From: Chrysaora quinquecirrha
Taxonomy: Eukaryota; Cnidaria; Scyphozoa; Semaeostomeae; Pelagiidae
Assembly (NCBI GenBank): GCA_014526335.1
Contig: JACTAT010000032.1
Span: 4,996,914-5,060,913, forward strand
DNA length: 64,000 bases
Direction of reading: 5' to 3'
Shown in pieces: positions 23,701 through 35,394 of the stretch. The stretch's first letter is position 1; every line of letters begins with the position of its first letter. The notes beneath the pieces were generated by a model. It saw nothing but the letters and a program-made list of their open reading frames with translations. It was not told the DNA's origin and made no database searches. The position numbers were made by a program, and so were the translations under genes.

Positions 23701-25724
23701 ACACAAGCTCCCCATGATAGTCTGGTGCTCGTATAGACGATTCGAGGCGTACCGCGGATAACTCTTACACGAATGCATGCAAAGAAACACACATGAATGA
23801 CCCAGAAAATACTAGAGATCATAAAAAGCTGTGTACAAAAAACTTTCCAATTACCAGCTAGACTTATTACATAAGTCAGCAGCTAGACTTATTACACTAG
23901 TCTACTTTGCTCGATGTTGTACTATCGCTCTGATGGAGCGACAAATAAAGAGGAAGTGTACTAGAGATTTGTGTAGCAAGTCTAAAGCAAGACTCAATAA
24001 TAGCCACTATCGGGGTATTCTTCTGCTAGGTCAGATGTACAATGAATTGTTATTGGATAGACGATACCACAGACTTCAACGGGAATCTTTGTCAAATGTT
24101 ATGAAGCGTGGGCTTGCGGGTTACAAGGCAGTAAATGCATATTCATCGGGCTCCGTGGGGTGACATGATCATCGTGAATGAGAAAACAGGAAGAACGTGA
24201 GATTCAGGGGCAGAAAAAAGTGAATTTACCGGCAGAAAACCGGCAAATAGAGTATTTCTTTTGTGAGATGAGAAAGTAAGGTTTAAGCTACCACTTAAGT
24301 CTTATACAGTAGGATTTTTGAATCTTCTGAACACTTAAATTTGCAAGCTGTGGAAGCTTCGAAAACCATATGCAAATAGAATACAAATTTCTAGATATAA
24401 TGAAAGGCTGTCCAAAGCCGTAACTTCCCATATACCCCAACATTTATTACTTCTGCAAAATCTTCCAAAATTGCAGATGCAGAGGCAAGTTTAAGAAGCG
24501 CTAAAGATCTTCTTGAGGAGCTCAATAAACACGCTTTGAATGCAAGCAAGCATATAGCTAATTAGTTAGCGTAAAAATCAGGGTTTTGGTTAGCAATAAT
24601 GTAGCTGAAGTAGGTCTCTTTCTTGTAACTCAAGACAGATACTCTGTGATGACTAAGTTGGTGCTCATTTGCCGATTTCGTAAGGATCGAGTTAACTTTA
24701 GGCTTGTGGGAAGTGATTCTGATTGGATTCGAACCAACGAACTATCGAAGACTGGTGATTCGAACATCTATCCCGATCTATCCCACGTTTTCTATGGCAG
24801 TGTGCGAAAATTTAAGCTACACGTGTCCCTCGTGGATTCAAATTGTTGAAGCAAATCACTGCTAAGCATCAAAGAGATTGGCCTAGTCATTTACAGTCTG
24901 CTAAAGCACTACAATTAAAGGACAAGACTGACTTTCTCAAGTAGGTGAACCTGGAGTTGAACCAAACTAATTACATTTCACCCTAGCCTTCAGTAGAAAA
25001 TTTCACAACTGAAAGGACGACCTAAGTACAACAACAACAACATGCAACGAACAACAACAGCAACTAGTCTGTGATCAAGGTCATGGGATACAATTTATAA
25101 ATTAAAAAGAAAATTTAAAACTGCTTCAAAGATAGTAATCTAGAAAATAAGGTTCTTTTGTTTTGCTTGCCGATTTCTATTATATCGTTTACTTATCTAC
25201 GTTCTATAATATTTTCTAATCAATATGAAACAGCTGATAAAAACCAAAATAAAACTTGATGGAACTGATAAAGCAAAATTATCAAAACGATAAAGTGAAA
25301 CTGCAAGGATCCAAGATCCGGAGCATTTTTTGAGGGGAATGAAATTGTTCAAAAAACAAAATAGGACAAAAGAGCGACTCTTCAAAAGTATTTAAGAACG
25401 GTGGGTTTAATTGAAATTCTGGGAAGGAGGCTGCAACACTTCTAAGCTACAACCATGTTTGAACCCTCTAAGTGCTTCATCCTACCATTATTCCATTTTT
25501 AAACCAGTTTTCCAGAATAGGATGAAGGCTCTTTTGATCCGTGATTTTAATTAGTGTTTTAGCCTTAGCTGCCATTTTGATTGCTTGCAAGTTCGTTGTT
25601 TTGAGCTAAGAGGAGGATAATTACTTTGCCAGTTAGAAGACAGATATACCTCAACAACTAGAAGAGTTCAACAAGCTAGAATAATAGTTTAGCTAATAAA
25701 CAGTAAGTCGGCTTGGTTAATTAT

Positions 25725-25767
<43 letters not shown>

Positions 25768-25888
25768 ATTAATTAGTAAGTTAGTTAGTTAGTTGATTAG
25801 TTAGTTAGCTAGTTAGTTAGTTAGCTAGTTAGTTAATTAGTTAGTTAGCTAGTTAGTTAGCTAGTTAGCTAGTTAGTTAATTAGTTAC

Positions 25889-25956
<68 letters not shown>

Positions 25957-27974
25957 AGTTAGTTAGTTAGTTAGTTAGGTAGCTTAGTTTGTTAGTTAGT
26001 AGTTTAGCTCAGTTAAACTCTGGTTAGTTTGATTACTTCTGTACTCAAGTTATTGCTGTTTTGAGTCAAGAGGGGGATAATTAATAAGCGAGAAAGAAAA
26101 GATATTCCTCCACTGCCTGTTAAAGTTGAATAAGCTACAGTATATCTAATGTCAACTAGGTAGGCCTATAGGCCTACTGTATGTCACTCGGCTAGGTTAG
26201 TTAGTTAAGCTCGATTTCGCTGCTATGGTTAGTTTTATTACTTATTTGTAACTAGTTAGCCATTAAGTTAGGTTCATTGACATGGATAGTCAACTTGCAG
26301 CTAAATCGAGCTTAATCTTCCGCAACCATCATGGCTTTCCGAATCCGAAATAATAAGAGCTTAAGCGTTTCAAATACGTTTCAAGTGTTTTTGTTTCCTA
26401 CGATAATAACGGTGTCCATTGGTAGCCAAGGAACGGCAAAAATATATCCTTCGTCCTTTGTCAAGTGAAAATCTAGCAATTGAACCTAACTTCCTAACTT
26501 TAGCACAACATCTATCTCCATGACACAACAAAGTATTCCCAGGGGAGTAAGAATGACTAAACAAACATTCCAGATGGATCTAACATGACGTAAAAAGAAC
26601 TCCCAAAGGAGAAACATGACAACAAATAACATAGACAATTCTAAAAGAGTGACTCACAAAACTAATCGATTTCGCACGTTCTATTTTTGAATATTAGCTC
26701 ATATGGGTAGTCTAATGATGTTTTCCAAAGATCCCTTCAGCTTTAGAATTTCGCAGAATTGTTAGTTACGGAGTATGAATCTTAATATAGCATAACCCTT
26801 TAGACAGTAAAGACCAAAAGAGGCTTAACTCGCATGAAATTCGGGGAATTTTTATCTTCCCTCAACACGAACGCAAAATTATTCCGTAAACACATTCCAA
26901 ATATTAATTGTACGTGGGCTAGGGATCATTTTGAGAGATTTAATCTTAAAATTGACGACTAAAAGTAATTTTCAATTATTTTATCCTTTTATAAAGAAGA
27001 AATGCTTTTGCCGGGAAAATGACGTCACTTTCCAAGAAATGAAATGAACACGAAAACAAACAAGTAAATTAACAAATAAATAAATGTGGTACGAGTAGTA
27101 AACAAACGAACGAGAAGGAAAAGGAACTTTTTTCAATGACACAGCGCAAATTACTATTTCTTGACGGAATAAAATCGCTTTTCCGTTGCCATTCCGCAAT
27201 CGATAAGTTATTGTTTTTCCGAACATTTTTGAGCAGTCTCGCCATGTTTTGGAACTATATTTCCCCTTTAATGAATTTTTAGCTTACAAACATTTTCAGA
27301 AGAAAAGTATTAAAGAAAATATAGGCAAATTTTGCAGCAAAACGAAAGTTATGGAAAAAGTAAGAAAAATGAAAAAGGCAAAATGACGAGAGGTGCGAGG
27401 CGAGAAGAGACGAGGGCAAAGTTACTCCATAAATCTCGTACATTTTTGCTAGAAATCCTATTGTTGTCTTCATGGAGATCCCTTGAAAATCCTTTTTAAT
27501 TGAAATCTCGCACACTTTTTTAAAGAGCGAATGCCCATCTCTCAGAGATAACTTGACTGTAGATCGTTTCGAAATATATTCTTCATTTATAGAGTGCAAG
27601 CTAAAGCTTGTATAAAGTTTTTCTCGTGTAATGAAGGCACCGATATCAATATTGTCTGACTGGGCTAATTGGCTGAAAATATTGATAAAATGCACGTATG
27701 TTTTTATACGAAAATACAGTAGTGTATAAGTATTAAGAAAGTAGTACTCGGCTCTTGAGAAAATTCAACAAAGTTCGGTGTTGGAATATTTCTATTTATG
27801 AAACAATTCAACCCGTCATTTATCGAAATAAACTTTCTTATAAAAACATGTAAAAGAGTAAAAATTTTATGAAAAATAAAAACTTACAAGTATTCCAAAA
27901 CTTCTTGAACTAGTAATGAGAATAAGAACTCCAACTGCAAAAACCCAGGAACTAGGAATTATTTTCCGATACAT
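17717..27974 (-). CDS. Secreted prokineticin/astakine-type 10-cysteine protein
   Basis: Three minus-strand exons, all phase 0: 27974-27888 (signal peptide), 20499-20368, and 17962-17717 with the stop. Exon 1 reads from Met through a hydrophobic core (WVFAVGVLILI) to SSRSFGIL and ends at GTAAGT. Exon 2 has C-x5-C-x4-CC-x12-C-x9-C; exon 3 has C-x-C-x5-C-x14-C and then a charged 40-residue tail. This ten-Cys order and spacing is the prokineticin/astakine/MIT-type (colipase-like) fold. An in-frame upstream Met is at 28013, but the inner Met gives a classic signal peptide. The Ala-Val-Ile-type amino terminus needed by vertebrate prokineticins is not seen, so receptor use may differ. The 7.4-kb link between exons 1 and 2 is by phase only; exon 1 could instead serve the exon at 26370-26579. 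Members act as secreted ligands; venom relatives exist, but nothing here indicates a venom role. Confidence 0.7.
18297..18430 (+). repeat. SINE-2 copy
   Basis: Contains ttggctctctggtcctgcag, a B-box-like ggtttgaatcc and a tail (atgcccctatgccactcat, aaaatctatcgtagtgtttg) shared with the copy at 31325 and, inverted, with 56600-56900. It lies in the last intron of the prokineticin-like gene. Confidence 0.6.
19575..19948. mobile_element. MITE, TACACG-T-run family, GCAAC subfamily
   Basis: Left end CACTTATTATTTTAATAAGCAAC, right end GTTGCTTATTA + A-run + GTG, flanked by TA (19573-19574; 19949-19950). Interior phrases (cagccctcaaagttgcttaa) are shared with copies at 45415 and 53957. It sits in the last intron of the prokineticin-like gene. 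Confidence 0.75.
20076..20260 (+). repeat. Degenerate GGATATTCAGTACGGTGG minisatellite
   Basis: The phrase gtggcggatattcagtacgg recurs with ggggagataccatgattgc between copies. It resembles the larger array at 35395-35730, which uses the same ggatattca..agtggagggata vocabulary. Confidence 0.55.
20500..25720. other. Long intron of the prokineticin-like gene, little recognised
   Basis: No supported exon. It includes one dispersed-repeat piece with catcaattcaattcaatgtga (about 21405), also seen near 33620, and a tRNA/SINE-like B box (ggttcgagtct, 23186). A stretch near 22430-22530 resembles the interior of the MITE at 13678. The plus ORF 23831-24163 is the longest here but shows no recognisable motif. 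Confidence 0.35.
25725..26000 (+). repeat. (TTAG)n array
   Basis: About 275 bp of TTAG tetramers with scattered variants (ctag, attag, actt). It lies in the first intron of the prokineticin-like gene. A second, longer array is at 38436-39210. Confidence 0.95.
26370..26579 (-). CDS. Candidate alternative terminal exon, small Cys-containing secreted peptide
   Basis: A minus-strand frame is open for 69 codons from a possible acceptor (ttctttttacgtcatgttag, then ATC) to a stop at 26372-26370. Read in phase 0 it gives C-x13-C-x4-CC-x22-C and a very basic carboxy end with HRYYRRKQKHLKR. The signal-peptide exon at 27974-27888 ends in phase 0 and could splice to it. The C-x4-CC-Ala core resembles the first half of the prokineticin-type exon at 20368-20499, but later cysteines are missing. 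It may be an alternative last exon, a neighbouring duplicate, or a decayed copy. The acceptor is only fair. Confidence 0.4.
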   Translation of the reverse strand: MHLECLFSHSYSPGNTLLCHGDRCCAKVRKLGSIARFSLDKGRRIYFCRSLATNGHRYYRRKQKHLKRI

Positions 27975-28075
27975 ATCTCTGAATTCGTTATCTATATCGT
28001 GGATATCTATCATATATCACAGACGTGCTCCAATCTCGACTATTCTGATGAATGAAGTAATAATCAGAGTCTTAG

Positions 28076-28086
28076 CCTTTTTATAG
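28076..28086 (-). promoter_or_regulatory. TATA box upstream of the signal-peptide exon
   Basis: The minus strand reads CTATAAAAAGG, a strong TATA element. It lies about 63 bp upstream of the in-frame ATG at 28013 and about 100 bp upstream of the likely start Met at 27974, so transcription would begin near 28050. Confidence 0.6.
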
Positions 28087-28242
28087 CAGACGCCTCGTTC
28101 TCGATTCGCAGCTTAGAACAATAGCGTTCGAATGAACAATGCTTTTACGACAGTCCTTTGTTCACCTGAATAGATAAGATATCAATTAGGAAATATTTTT
28201 ATCCGTTATTAATTACGACTTTTCGACACTGGAAAGCGCCTC

Positions 28243-28507
28243 GGGGGTACTCCCTAATGTAGGCTGACAGGTATGTGCCCCTCATATGGGTGGGTTTTTC
28301 TTCGAAAATTCCTTACAACTGGGTCCGATTTATGCCTAAAATACCTTAAAAGTGGGTATATAATCAAATTTCCTTAACATTTGGTACACAAATTCATACA
28401 AAATCATAAAACTGGGTGGCTGAATGTGTAAAACAATACCTTAAAGGTGGGTTGGTTTGTAAAAACCTGGGGGCACAACCCTGTACATTTCAGGGTCAAG
28501 CACCCCC
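28243..28507. mobile_element. CCCGGGGG-type MITE, uninterrupted copy
   Basis: Starts GGGGGTACTCCCTAATGTAG and ends GGGTCAAGCACCCCC; the terminal GGGGGT is inverted at the two ends. The interior matches 10446-10896 apart from the SINE inserted there. Confidence 0.7.
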
Positions 28508-29314
28508 TACAGCAGAACGTGTATCAGTAGAAACATAAAAACTTATAATAGCGAAGAGTCAGCTACAAGAAACAGTGCAAGGCTGTGTGTACAGCTCAAG
28601 CAAACACGTAAGCTAATACTCAATAAGCTTATATAATAGCCTCAAAGTTCCAAAGTTTCTGACACAACAAGTCTTTGTATGTTGGTTTTCATGCTAGCGA
28701 ACAATTTCTTTGAGCCTCGTTTTCAAAAATTTACGAAAATTTTTCTAAAAATTGACCTAAGATTCGAATTCAGCAAATCAAACTTTATTTATTCAACGTT
28801 GATTTTGTCGCTCTGTGCAATGTTCTTGGTTGCCGTATTGGTCTTTCAATTCATTTTGATTGCATGGCTTTCATGGCGTTGAAAAGTTCAAAATTTGATA
28901 ATGTACAAGGGGTTTGACACCGAAAACCGCTGAGGTTGAATACCGAATTTGGTACCCTTCGCCATTTTTCAAGGTAAAATCTCTGACGAATAAGCATTTA
29001 CCCACTGAATTCAACGAATAATTTCTCGGAAAAAACCGAGGCCTTTCGCAACAGAAACTGCTGCAAAATTCAACCCAATACTAAGGCTCAGTGCCGTGTA
29101 TAAAATAATTTCGTCCATCTTGAAAACTGAGGAAAGAAAAGTGCGCCAAATATAAGAAACGCGTCAAAGTTAAGCTGTAGTGTGAATGTGTGCAATGATT
29201 TTTAGTTTTCTTGACCCATTTCTGACGCATTTTCTTATCGCATTTCTAACGCGTTTTTAACGCATTTTCTGTCCAGTGGGAACCAATTTTAAAGGAAGAA
29301 TCTTCTTGTGAATA

Positions 29315-29678
29315 CACGCATTTTTTTTTATAAGGAAGTTCGGCTCAGGGTCAGTAATGAAAATTCCTTAACTGATGGTGAAAATTGAGTACTCAATATT
29401 CCTTAGCAATTCCTTAACTTCTTACTTTGTGATTCTTAAACACAACCAATGGTCAAGGAAATATAGGTTATAAAGGTTTCAGAAGACGACTGGAAATGAA
29501 TACTGACTGAAAACCATTGGCGATGAGTATTGCTTGCTCTGTTAATTCAAAACTTCATTTTTTAATCGAAATGCTAAGTTAAAGAAAAAGTCAGATTCCT
29601 TAGTAGTCTCCGGTCCAGTACTAGAAATTCCTTAAGTTTTTGCCAGCCCGAGCACTTCCTTATAAAAAAAAATGCGTG
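29315..29678. mobile_element. MITE, TACACG-T-run family, GGAAG variant
   Basis: Left end CACGCA + T-run + ATAAGGAAG, right end CTTCCTTATA + A-run + TGCGTG, flanked by TA (29313-29314; 29679-29680). About 364 bp, no ORF. Confidence 0.85.
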
Positions 29679-30099
29679 TAACGTGGCGACTCACTAGGAG
29701 GGTGGGGCAACAAATTCCATAAGTATAATAACCTAATGATTAGCCTAGTCAATTAAGATGATCCTTACTTTAATTGCAGTTCAACCCACAACCAAAGTGA
29801 TTCACACTCAAGTTGCTAAGACAAAATGAAATCAGACCACGTTGAATTTGAAATGAGGCTAATTCAGATTTTTGAAAACCCTCGCACACATTCTCCACAA
29901 ATTCCTCTCTAAAAGTGTCAGATTTATAATTCAATTATCTTGAAGCAGAGCCCTGCCCTTTCTGAATAACAGATGCTTAGCCAAAACAAGATTCATATTT
30001 GATGCAAATACAAAATTTTGGAGACAGCAGAAGGTATTTACTAATTAGTAAACGTTACAGTGCATTGTAATACATCACGACACGAATTATCCACGGCAG

Positions 30100-30510
30100 G
30101 GGGGGGTGGGGTGTTCTTCCATAGTAAAGGTATACCTGGGGATGTGCCGCGCTACAGGGTATACTTTTTCGTCTTTTTAGTCTAGTCAAGGGTATACTTT
30201 TTTACAATTTTAGTCTAGCCAAGGGTAGTAATACTGATATGGAGAATTTTCATGCTTTCAGCCTTTGAAGCCTTGGAAATTGAAAATTACATCCTACCCA
30301 TTTTTTTGAAGAAACGAGTAAAAGAAAAAGTAGATCTTTGAAATTTCCGACTTGGGCCAACGATTTCGCGCGTGTTAGTCTGGCCAAGGGTACATTTTGG
30401 TAGAAATTGGTCTAGCCAAGGGCACAGGTTTCTCGGAAAAATTAGTCTAGCAAGCGGTACCATTTTGAATATGCTGGCGCACACCCTACATAAAATTTGG
30501 CTAAGAACCC
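30100..30510. repeat. Repeat with recurring tagtctagtcaagggtata phrases
   Basis: Variants of gtctagccaagggta recur five or six times, with the end phrases caggggggggtggggtgttc and catttgaatatgctggcg-like sequence. A related piece is at 42930-43110 (acgtcaagggtatacttttt, ggtctagtcaacggtat, gttgaatatactcg). The 155-codon minus ORF 30754-30287 is a by-product. Confidence 0.5.
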
Positions 30511-31324
30511 CCCTTAACCGTGGTATTATCAGGCAATCAAAACTGATTATATGGTCAGCTAATAAGAACTTTCCTATTGTAGAATAGAATGCAAAACTGA
30601 GATACAAAGAAGCAAATAATTGGTCATTCCTGTAAATCTGGTACAATCTGGGGATGGAAGACCCACTGAAGAACAGTTCATTGGCGTGAAGAAGAAAAGG
30701 ATTAATCCTGTCACAGACCCACTTTTGCCTAACAACAAGCCTCCGCGCCCTCAATACGTACTCGAAGACCCGAAGACCCCCACAGACTAACGCACTTGGT
30801 TACAGTTGGCTACAGCAGTAGGCTGCCAGTAGCAGTTAATTCCAAAACATTAAACAGTTGAGTGACAGGCAATGATTCTTGGGGTAGAACCTGTCTTGCC
30901 AGATTCAGTCAGATTTTGTTAATTACTTATTCCTTTTACGTATTTAAATTCAAGTTTACATTGGTGGATAATTGCTAATTAGGGAAAGCATATGAGATTC
31001 AGATTCCGTGATGTTAGAAAAACAGAAGGCAGAAAAGATGTTGTTTCATCGAAGGACAAGAAACAAAAATAACAAGCTGTAGCCATATGGCTCGACCATC
31101 TGTGATCAAGAAGAGAATAAACATGCCTTACTAGAATTTTGCAAGGGCGTCTTAACACAAATAATTTTTATCCTGCCTCTTGAATGGTGATATGTACATA
31201 GCCAAAACAAGAAAATATCAATGGTGTTGAAGAAGGCTCAACATTGTCGAAACACAAAGTAAAATAGGCCATGAGAACCTTGGGCTGTATGATTTGAAGA
31301 GTTAGTCGACGATTTTTTTAGGCT

Positions 31325-31450
31325 CTTTAACTCATTGGAACCGTCACTGGCTCTCCGATCATGCATGCTAGGTTCGAATCCTATCAATGCTTGTATCCCC
31401 CTAGTGGAAAAATCTATCCTAGCGTTTGCCGTTCATGACAAATTAAGCTA
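31325..31450 (+). repeat. SINE-2 copy
   Basis: Contains cactggctctccgatcatgc, an exact B-box consensus ggttcgaatcc at 31371-31381, and the tail tgtatccccctagtgg .. aaaatctatcctagcgtttg. It matches copies at 18297 and (inverted) 56600-56900. Confidence 0.65.
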
Positions 31451-32134
31451 ATAGCTGGAAAAAGAGTTAGTCGATATATTAGGCGATCAAACAACTGTAT
31501 TGGATTGATGATGAAAGGAATTGTCGATTATTTTTTAATGAACAGGGGTGTAACATCTGCTGTATCCATCTATGTAAATAAAGGTGGCAATGTTGACGCT
31601 AAAAATGCAAGAAGGGAAACTTTTGGACTAAAAACTGCTGTTTTCAATTAGCAAGTAAAACGAGCGAAACTGTATTTGAGCAGATGCAGTAGCCGTTTTT
31701 CAAGCGCATGTGTCAAACTTTAATTAGTTAGCCCACGACTAATAACGCAACAGGCCTACTTATTTCTAAAATACGCTCAAATCAAGACGAGGCGGGACTG
31801 GTGTGACGTCATCACGTCTGGTTACAGCTGACGAGAAAAAGTGAACTCAGACTTTTCTTAGGTTTTAAGTTATGTTCAACAAAATAATCTTCAAAATGAT
31901 GGCTTTTCGCAGCCATTGAGCGAGGAAATTTCGGAGGGCGAAATACTCGTCACTTCACAGACTTTCAATTGAAAGTATAGGGCCTAAAACATTAGTTAAA
32001 AATTTGGAGAAATAGGCCAGGAAAACCGACGATTAGTAAGACAAGTTTCTGTCATTAAACCGAAAATACGTGAAACTTGTGTTGTGACTGAGATAGTGGG
32101 TATATCGCGGATTTGAGCACAATTTGTTTTCCTT

Positions 32135-32318
32135 AAGGTGCTGTGGCGTCGTGGCCAAATTTAGCTGGCTTGTCGTGCCAGAAGCTCAGCGAGGTCGGGG
32201 TTCGAGTCCCAGCCATGGTAACGTCACAGCCAGGGTTGAAGTCTCAATTAGTTAACCTATTACTGAGATCCTAATGACTGGCGCGAAATACACCATTTCA
32301 CCTTCACCTACATCGTTG
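32135..32318 (+). repeat. SINE-1 copy, best preserved
   Basis: A-box-like tcgtggccaaatttagctgg is followed by the B box ggttcgagtcc at 32199-32209, then a family-specific body (cacagccagggttgaagtct, tattactgagatcctaatga) and catttcacc tail. The tRNA-like head identifies the family as probably tRNA-derived. Confidence 0.75.
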
Positions 32319-32539
32319 AGTATAGCAATAGTAAAGAAAGATGTTTGAGTTTGTTAGACCAGAGTGTTGCAAACAGCTAAAAGCTATTTAAACGATGCTC
32401 AGCGATAGGAACGACTGGAGTTCATTTCAGTGGACTAAGTTCAACGCACTTTTTCAAATATAGTGATTCTAACTTCAACAATAGAAACAACAGAGTCATC
32501 ATATACTCCAGGAACTAGGATCAAAAAGTCTAAACCTCC

Positions 32540-32900
32540 TGTTAAACAATCAAAAATAACAAGCAATGTTTAACCGTTTGGTCAATGTTTGACTGCTTGT
32601 CACAAGGCAAGAAAAGGAATGCGCTTTAAGGGACATACAATTTCGGCACCATTTCGGAACATTTAAAGGACGACCATCAATTGACTTTAGGTTCGATTAA
32701 GTGGTGCAGTCGGACTGACCCTAAATCAGAAGGAACACAGCTTGTTGCTTGTCCCATAATTTGAAGGATAATGGAGGGATAGAAAAGGGCCATTTTATGG
32801 CCAATTTGGAGGCAAAATTGGTTTGAAGTCGATTTGTTGTACTGCAAAATGTTTGATGACCAATGTTTTGCGACGTTGACCAAACGATCAACTTTTTTTC
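32540..32900. mobile_element. CAAACATTGTTTG-family element, diverged
   Basis: Contains aagcaatgtttaaccgtttg near the left and tgtttgatgaccaatgtttt .. gaccaaacgatcaac near the right, which fit the family in inverted arrangement, but with weak ends. Confidence 0.45.
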
Positions 32901-33676
32901 GAAAACTGTTTGTTCGTTTTAAAGCAATTCAATTCAATATGCTACATGCATTGAAATATAGTCGACAGGAACAGCAGTCCTGGGCCTAAGTAATAATAAT
33001 AAAATACGTCAAAATGTCTTACCTGGTCAATATTGGATGCAATTAATCTTTTTTACTTGAAAAGTAGAACAAGCTTTTTAGTTTCCTCGAGCATCTGTTA
33101 CAAAAATAGTATATAAAAATTACGAGGATTTCCCTTTACACAAGCTTTCGCAGACAGCAAAGAATGCAGTAAACACGAAGCAATTAGGCCCAAAAATGGC
33201 CAAAAGTCTGAGTAACATCTAATTCGAAGGAAATGTTCGTTTATTAGAACGCATGTAGCAAACGACATCATTCTAATAATTACTTTATTTACACATCAAA
33301 TCGAAAGTAATATCATTTGGAAATTGGATTTTCAAACTGCCTCGAATTTGTAATTAATGCCTCGCTAATGCGGTAGTAATGGCTGAAAACAGTATTCTGA
33401 TAATTACTGTGGTAGTATAATTATTTGGAATCGTACCAAGAATTAGATTAATGAGAGAAAATGAAGAAATAAGTGTAATAAAAACATTTGTACGACGGAC
33501 GCCATTATGAAAATAATCACAAACTAGGTACGTTCAGTTGAACGCCGCGACATTATACGTATAAGTCGTAGTTTCGCTCCTTAGGCCAATTACGATGCAC
33601 TGGTCAGTGGTCACTCAAACATCAATTCAATTCAATGTGAGCGAAAGTAAAGGACTCAGGAAGCAAGTCTAAAATT

Positions 33677-33855
33677 AGACTCACTACACGAGTCTCTAGT
33701 TTACGCTTCCCTTATTTTGATTTGCCACTCCAACAGCGACTCATGTCCTTACAGCTATGGAACTGGCAAAAAAGAGTTGCCACACTGAGCGATTGTAGAA
33801 AACAACAACAACAACATCGAGCGAAGTAGTGGGACTTATGGAGTGAGTCTAGTCT
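33677..33855. repeat. Dispersed repeat, copy A (cactacacgagtc .. caacaacaac)
   Basis: agactcactacacgagtctc opens the unit and ttatggagtgagtctagtc closes it, with an AAC-triplet run inside. A near-identical copy is at 34524-34689. Shorter relatives appear at 21310-21430, 37080-37290 and 52880-53230. Confidence 0.75.
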
Positions 33856-34523
33856 AAAATTTCGCGTCACTCTTCGAGAAAAGCAACAACAGTCCTTTAA
33901 CAACAACAACAACCTAGTTGCGGTTTTCCTCAGGTGAAGACTACTAGTAATCGAAGCGGGATAGTGGAGTGTGGAGGAGCAGAAACTACGATGCATTAGC
34001 AAGTTTACTTATTCTCAGTTTGAGCTGACTCTAGAACAACAACAACAACAGCGATAACTTAAGGTGGTCGAAGGGTAGACTCACTACAAAAGTCGTAGAT
34101 TCGCTCCCAGCCCCTGCGCAACACTGCCCGCTTATAGTCTTAGCTCCCACCATTAACAGCAACAACTATTTCTTGGTTTTAAATTTTTGAATGAGGTGAA
34201 TTGAGGTGAAGGCAGTGAAAACTACGACTCGTGTAATTAATCTAGTGGAAGGGATAACTGGGGCCATGTAATAAGTCTAGTACATCAATTGGTAACTCAC
34301 GCAATAGACTATACTCACTGCGACACAACACTATACAATATTGCGCCCAACTGGCATTCTCTAACTCCTCAAACATGCCGGTTTATGGGGCCTATAACGT
34401 AAGACTGCGTTTAAGCAATAGCACCCAGTTGTCGGAGCCTTATTAACCTCTCGTTCTAGCCTTTGCCAATAGCCGTTTCATCATGGCCTAAAGTCGCTCA
34501 ATCATGGCCTACCGTCGCTCCCT

Positions 34524-34689
34524 AGACTCACTACACGAGTCTCTAGTTTACGCTCCCCTTATTTTGATTTGTCACTCCAACAGAGCGATTCTGACACAGA
34601 TTCAGAGCGATCTCTCACACTGAGCGATTGTAGAAAACAACAACAACAACATCGAGCGAAGTAGTGGGACTTATGGAGTGAGTCTAGTC
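34524..34689. repeat. Dispersed repeat, copy B
   Basis: Direct repeat of 33677-33855 with the same start and end phrases; the middle differs by a short duplication around agagcgat. Confidence 0.75.
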
Positions 34690-35394
34690 GCTCCCATCAT
34701 TGCCTGTGTTGCTAAGAGTAGGCGGCCATGTTGGATATTTCCATGACAACAATACTAAGCCCTGTGGCTTTTGGGGCTTTGTCTCCGATTCTAAAAAAGC
34801 CACCCACAGCGCAGCTAAAAATACAAAAACAGTGGCACACTATGATAAAAATAAACTTTGTAGAATTGTTTACGAAATATCAAACATTTTAATTGGTTTG
34901 CTATAGCGTTCTCGCAGTTCCATTAATCTTGTTAGGACTAATTCTGTTCAATTCTAGCACGGTCAGCAATAAGCTTAGCAACTCAAAATAATGCAAAGCT
35001 AGTAGATTTATACTATAGATTATAAGATATCACAGTTGCATTGCTACCAATATAGAAAAGCGCATGAGGGCCATTGATCTAAGCTGGAAAGAATGAGATA
35101 AGTTAGCGCTCCGATGCAGGTCCACATCAGCTGGTTAACTGCCTTAAACTATGACCTGGTTGAAGAAAAAAATGCTCGATAAAGCGCCACGTCTCGAATT
35201 ATCGCTTTTTTTCTCGAACAAGCGACAGGAGACACAGAAATTGCCTATAAGTATCAATCGCAAACTATCACCCAATCGTATTCTTATTTTCCCAATAGTT
35301 TGTTTTAGAAAAAGAGTACATGCATTACAGATTACATGCAATGCAACTAGTGTACACTTCTAGAGTGAAGATATTCATCCTGGGTAATGTCGCG

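Noticed and set aside
23831..24163. 110-codon ORF in the prokineticin-gene intron
   Set aside because: Begins in a dispersed-repeat piece (agacttattacat..gtc) and shows no recognisable motif.
27279..27695. 138-codon minus-strand ORF
   Set aside because: Composition is AT-driven and part of it matches a dispersed repeat (gaaatctcg .. aaatcctttt) found near 4840 and 41750.
28679..28882. 67-codon ORF with a hydrophobic carboxy half
   Set aside because: No promoter, splice or homology support; AT-rich intergenic sequence often yields such frames.
30287..30754. 155-codon minus-strand ORF
   Set aside because: It overlies a repeat with recurring tagtctagccaaggg phrases that also occurs near 42950; no recognisable domain.
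31371..31381. Possible tRNA gene from the ggttcgaatcc B box
   Set aside because: The same block with a non-tRNA tail recurs at 18297 and 56600-56900, so it is a SINE-like repeat; no cloverleaf could be drawn.
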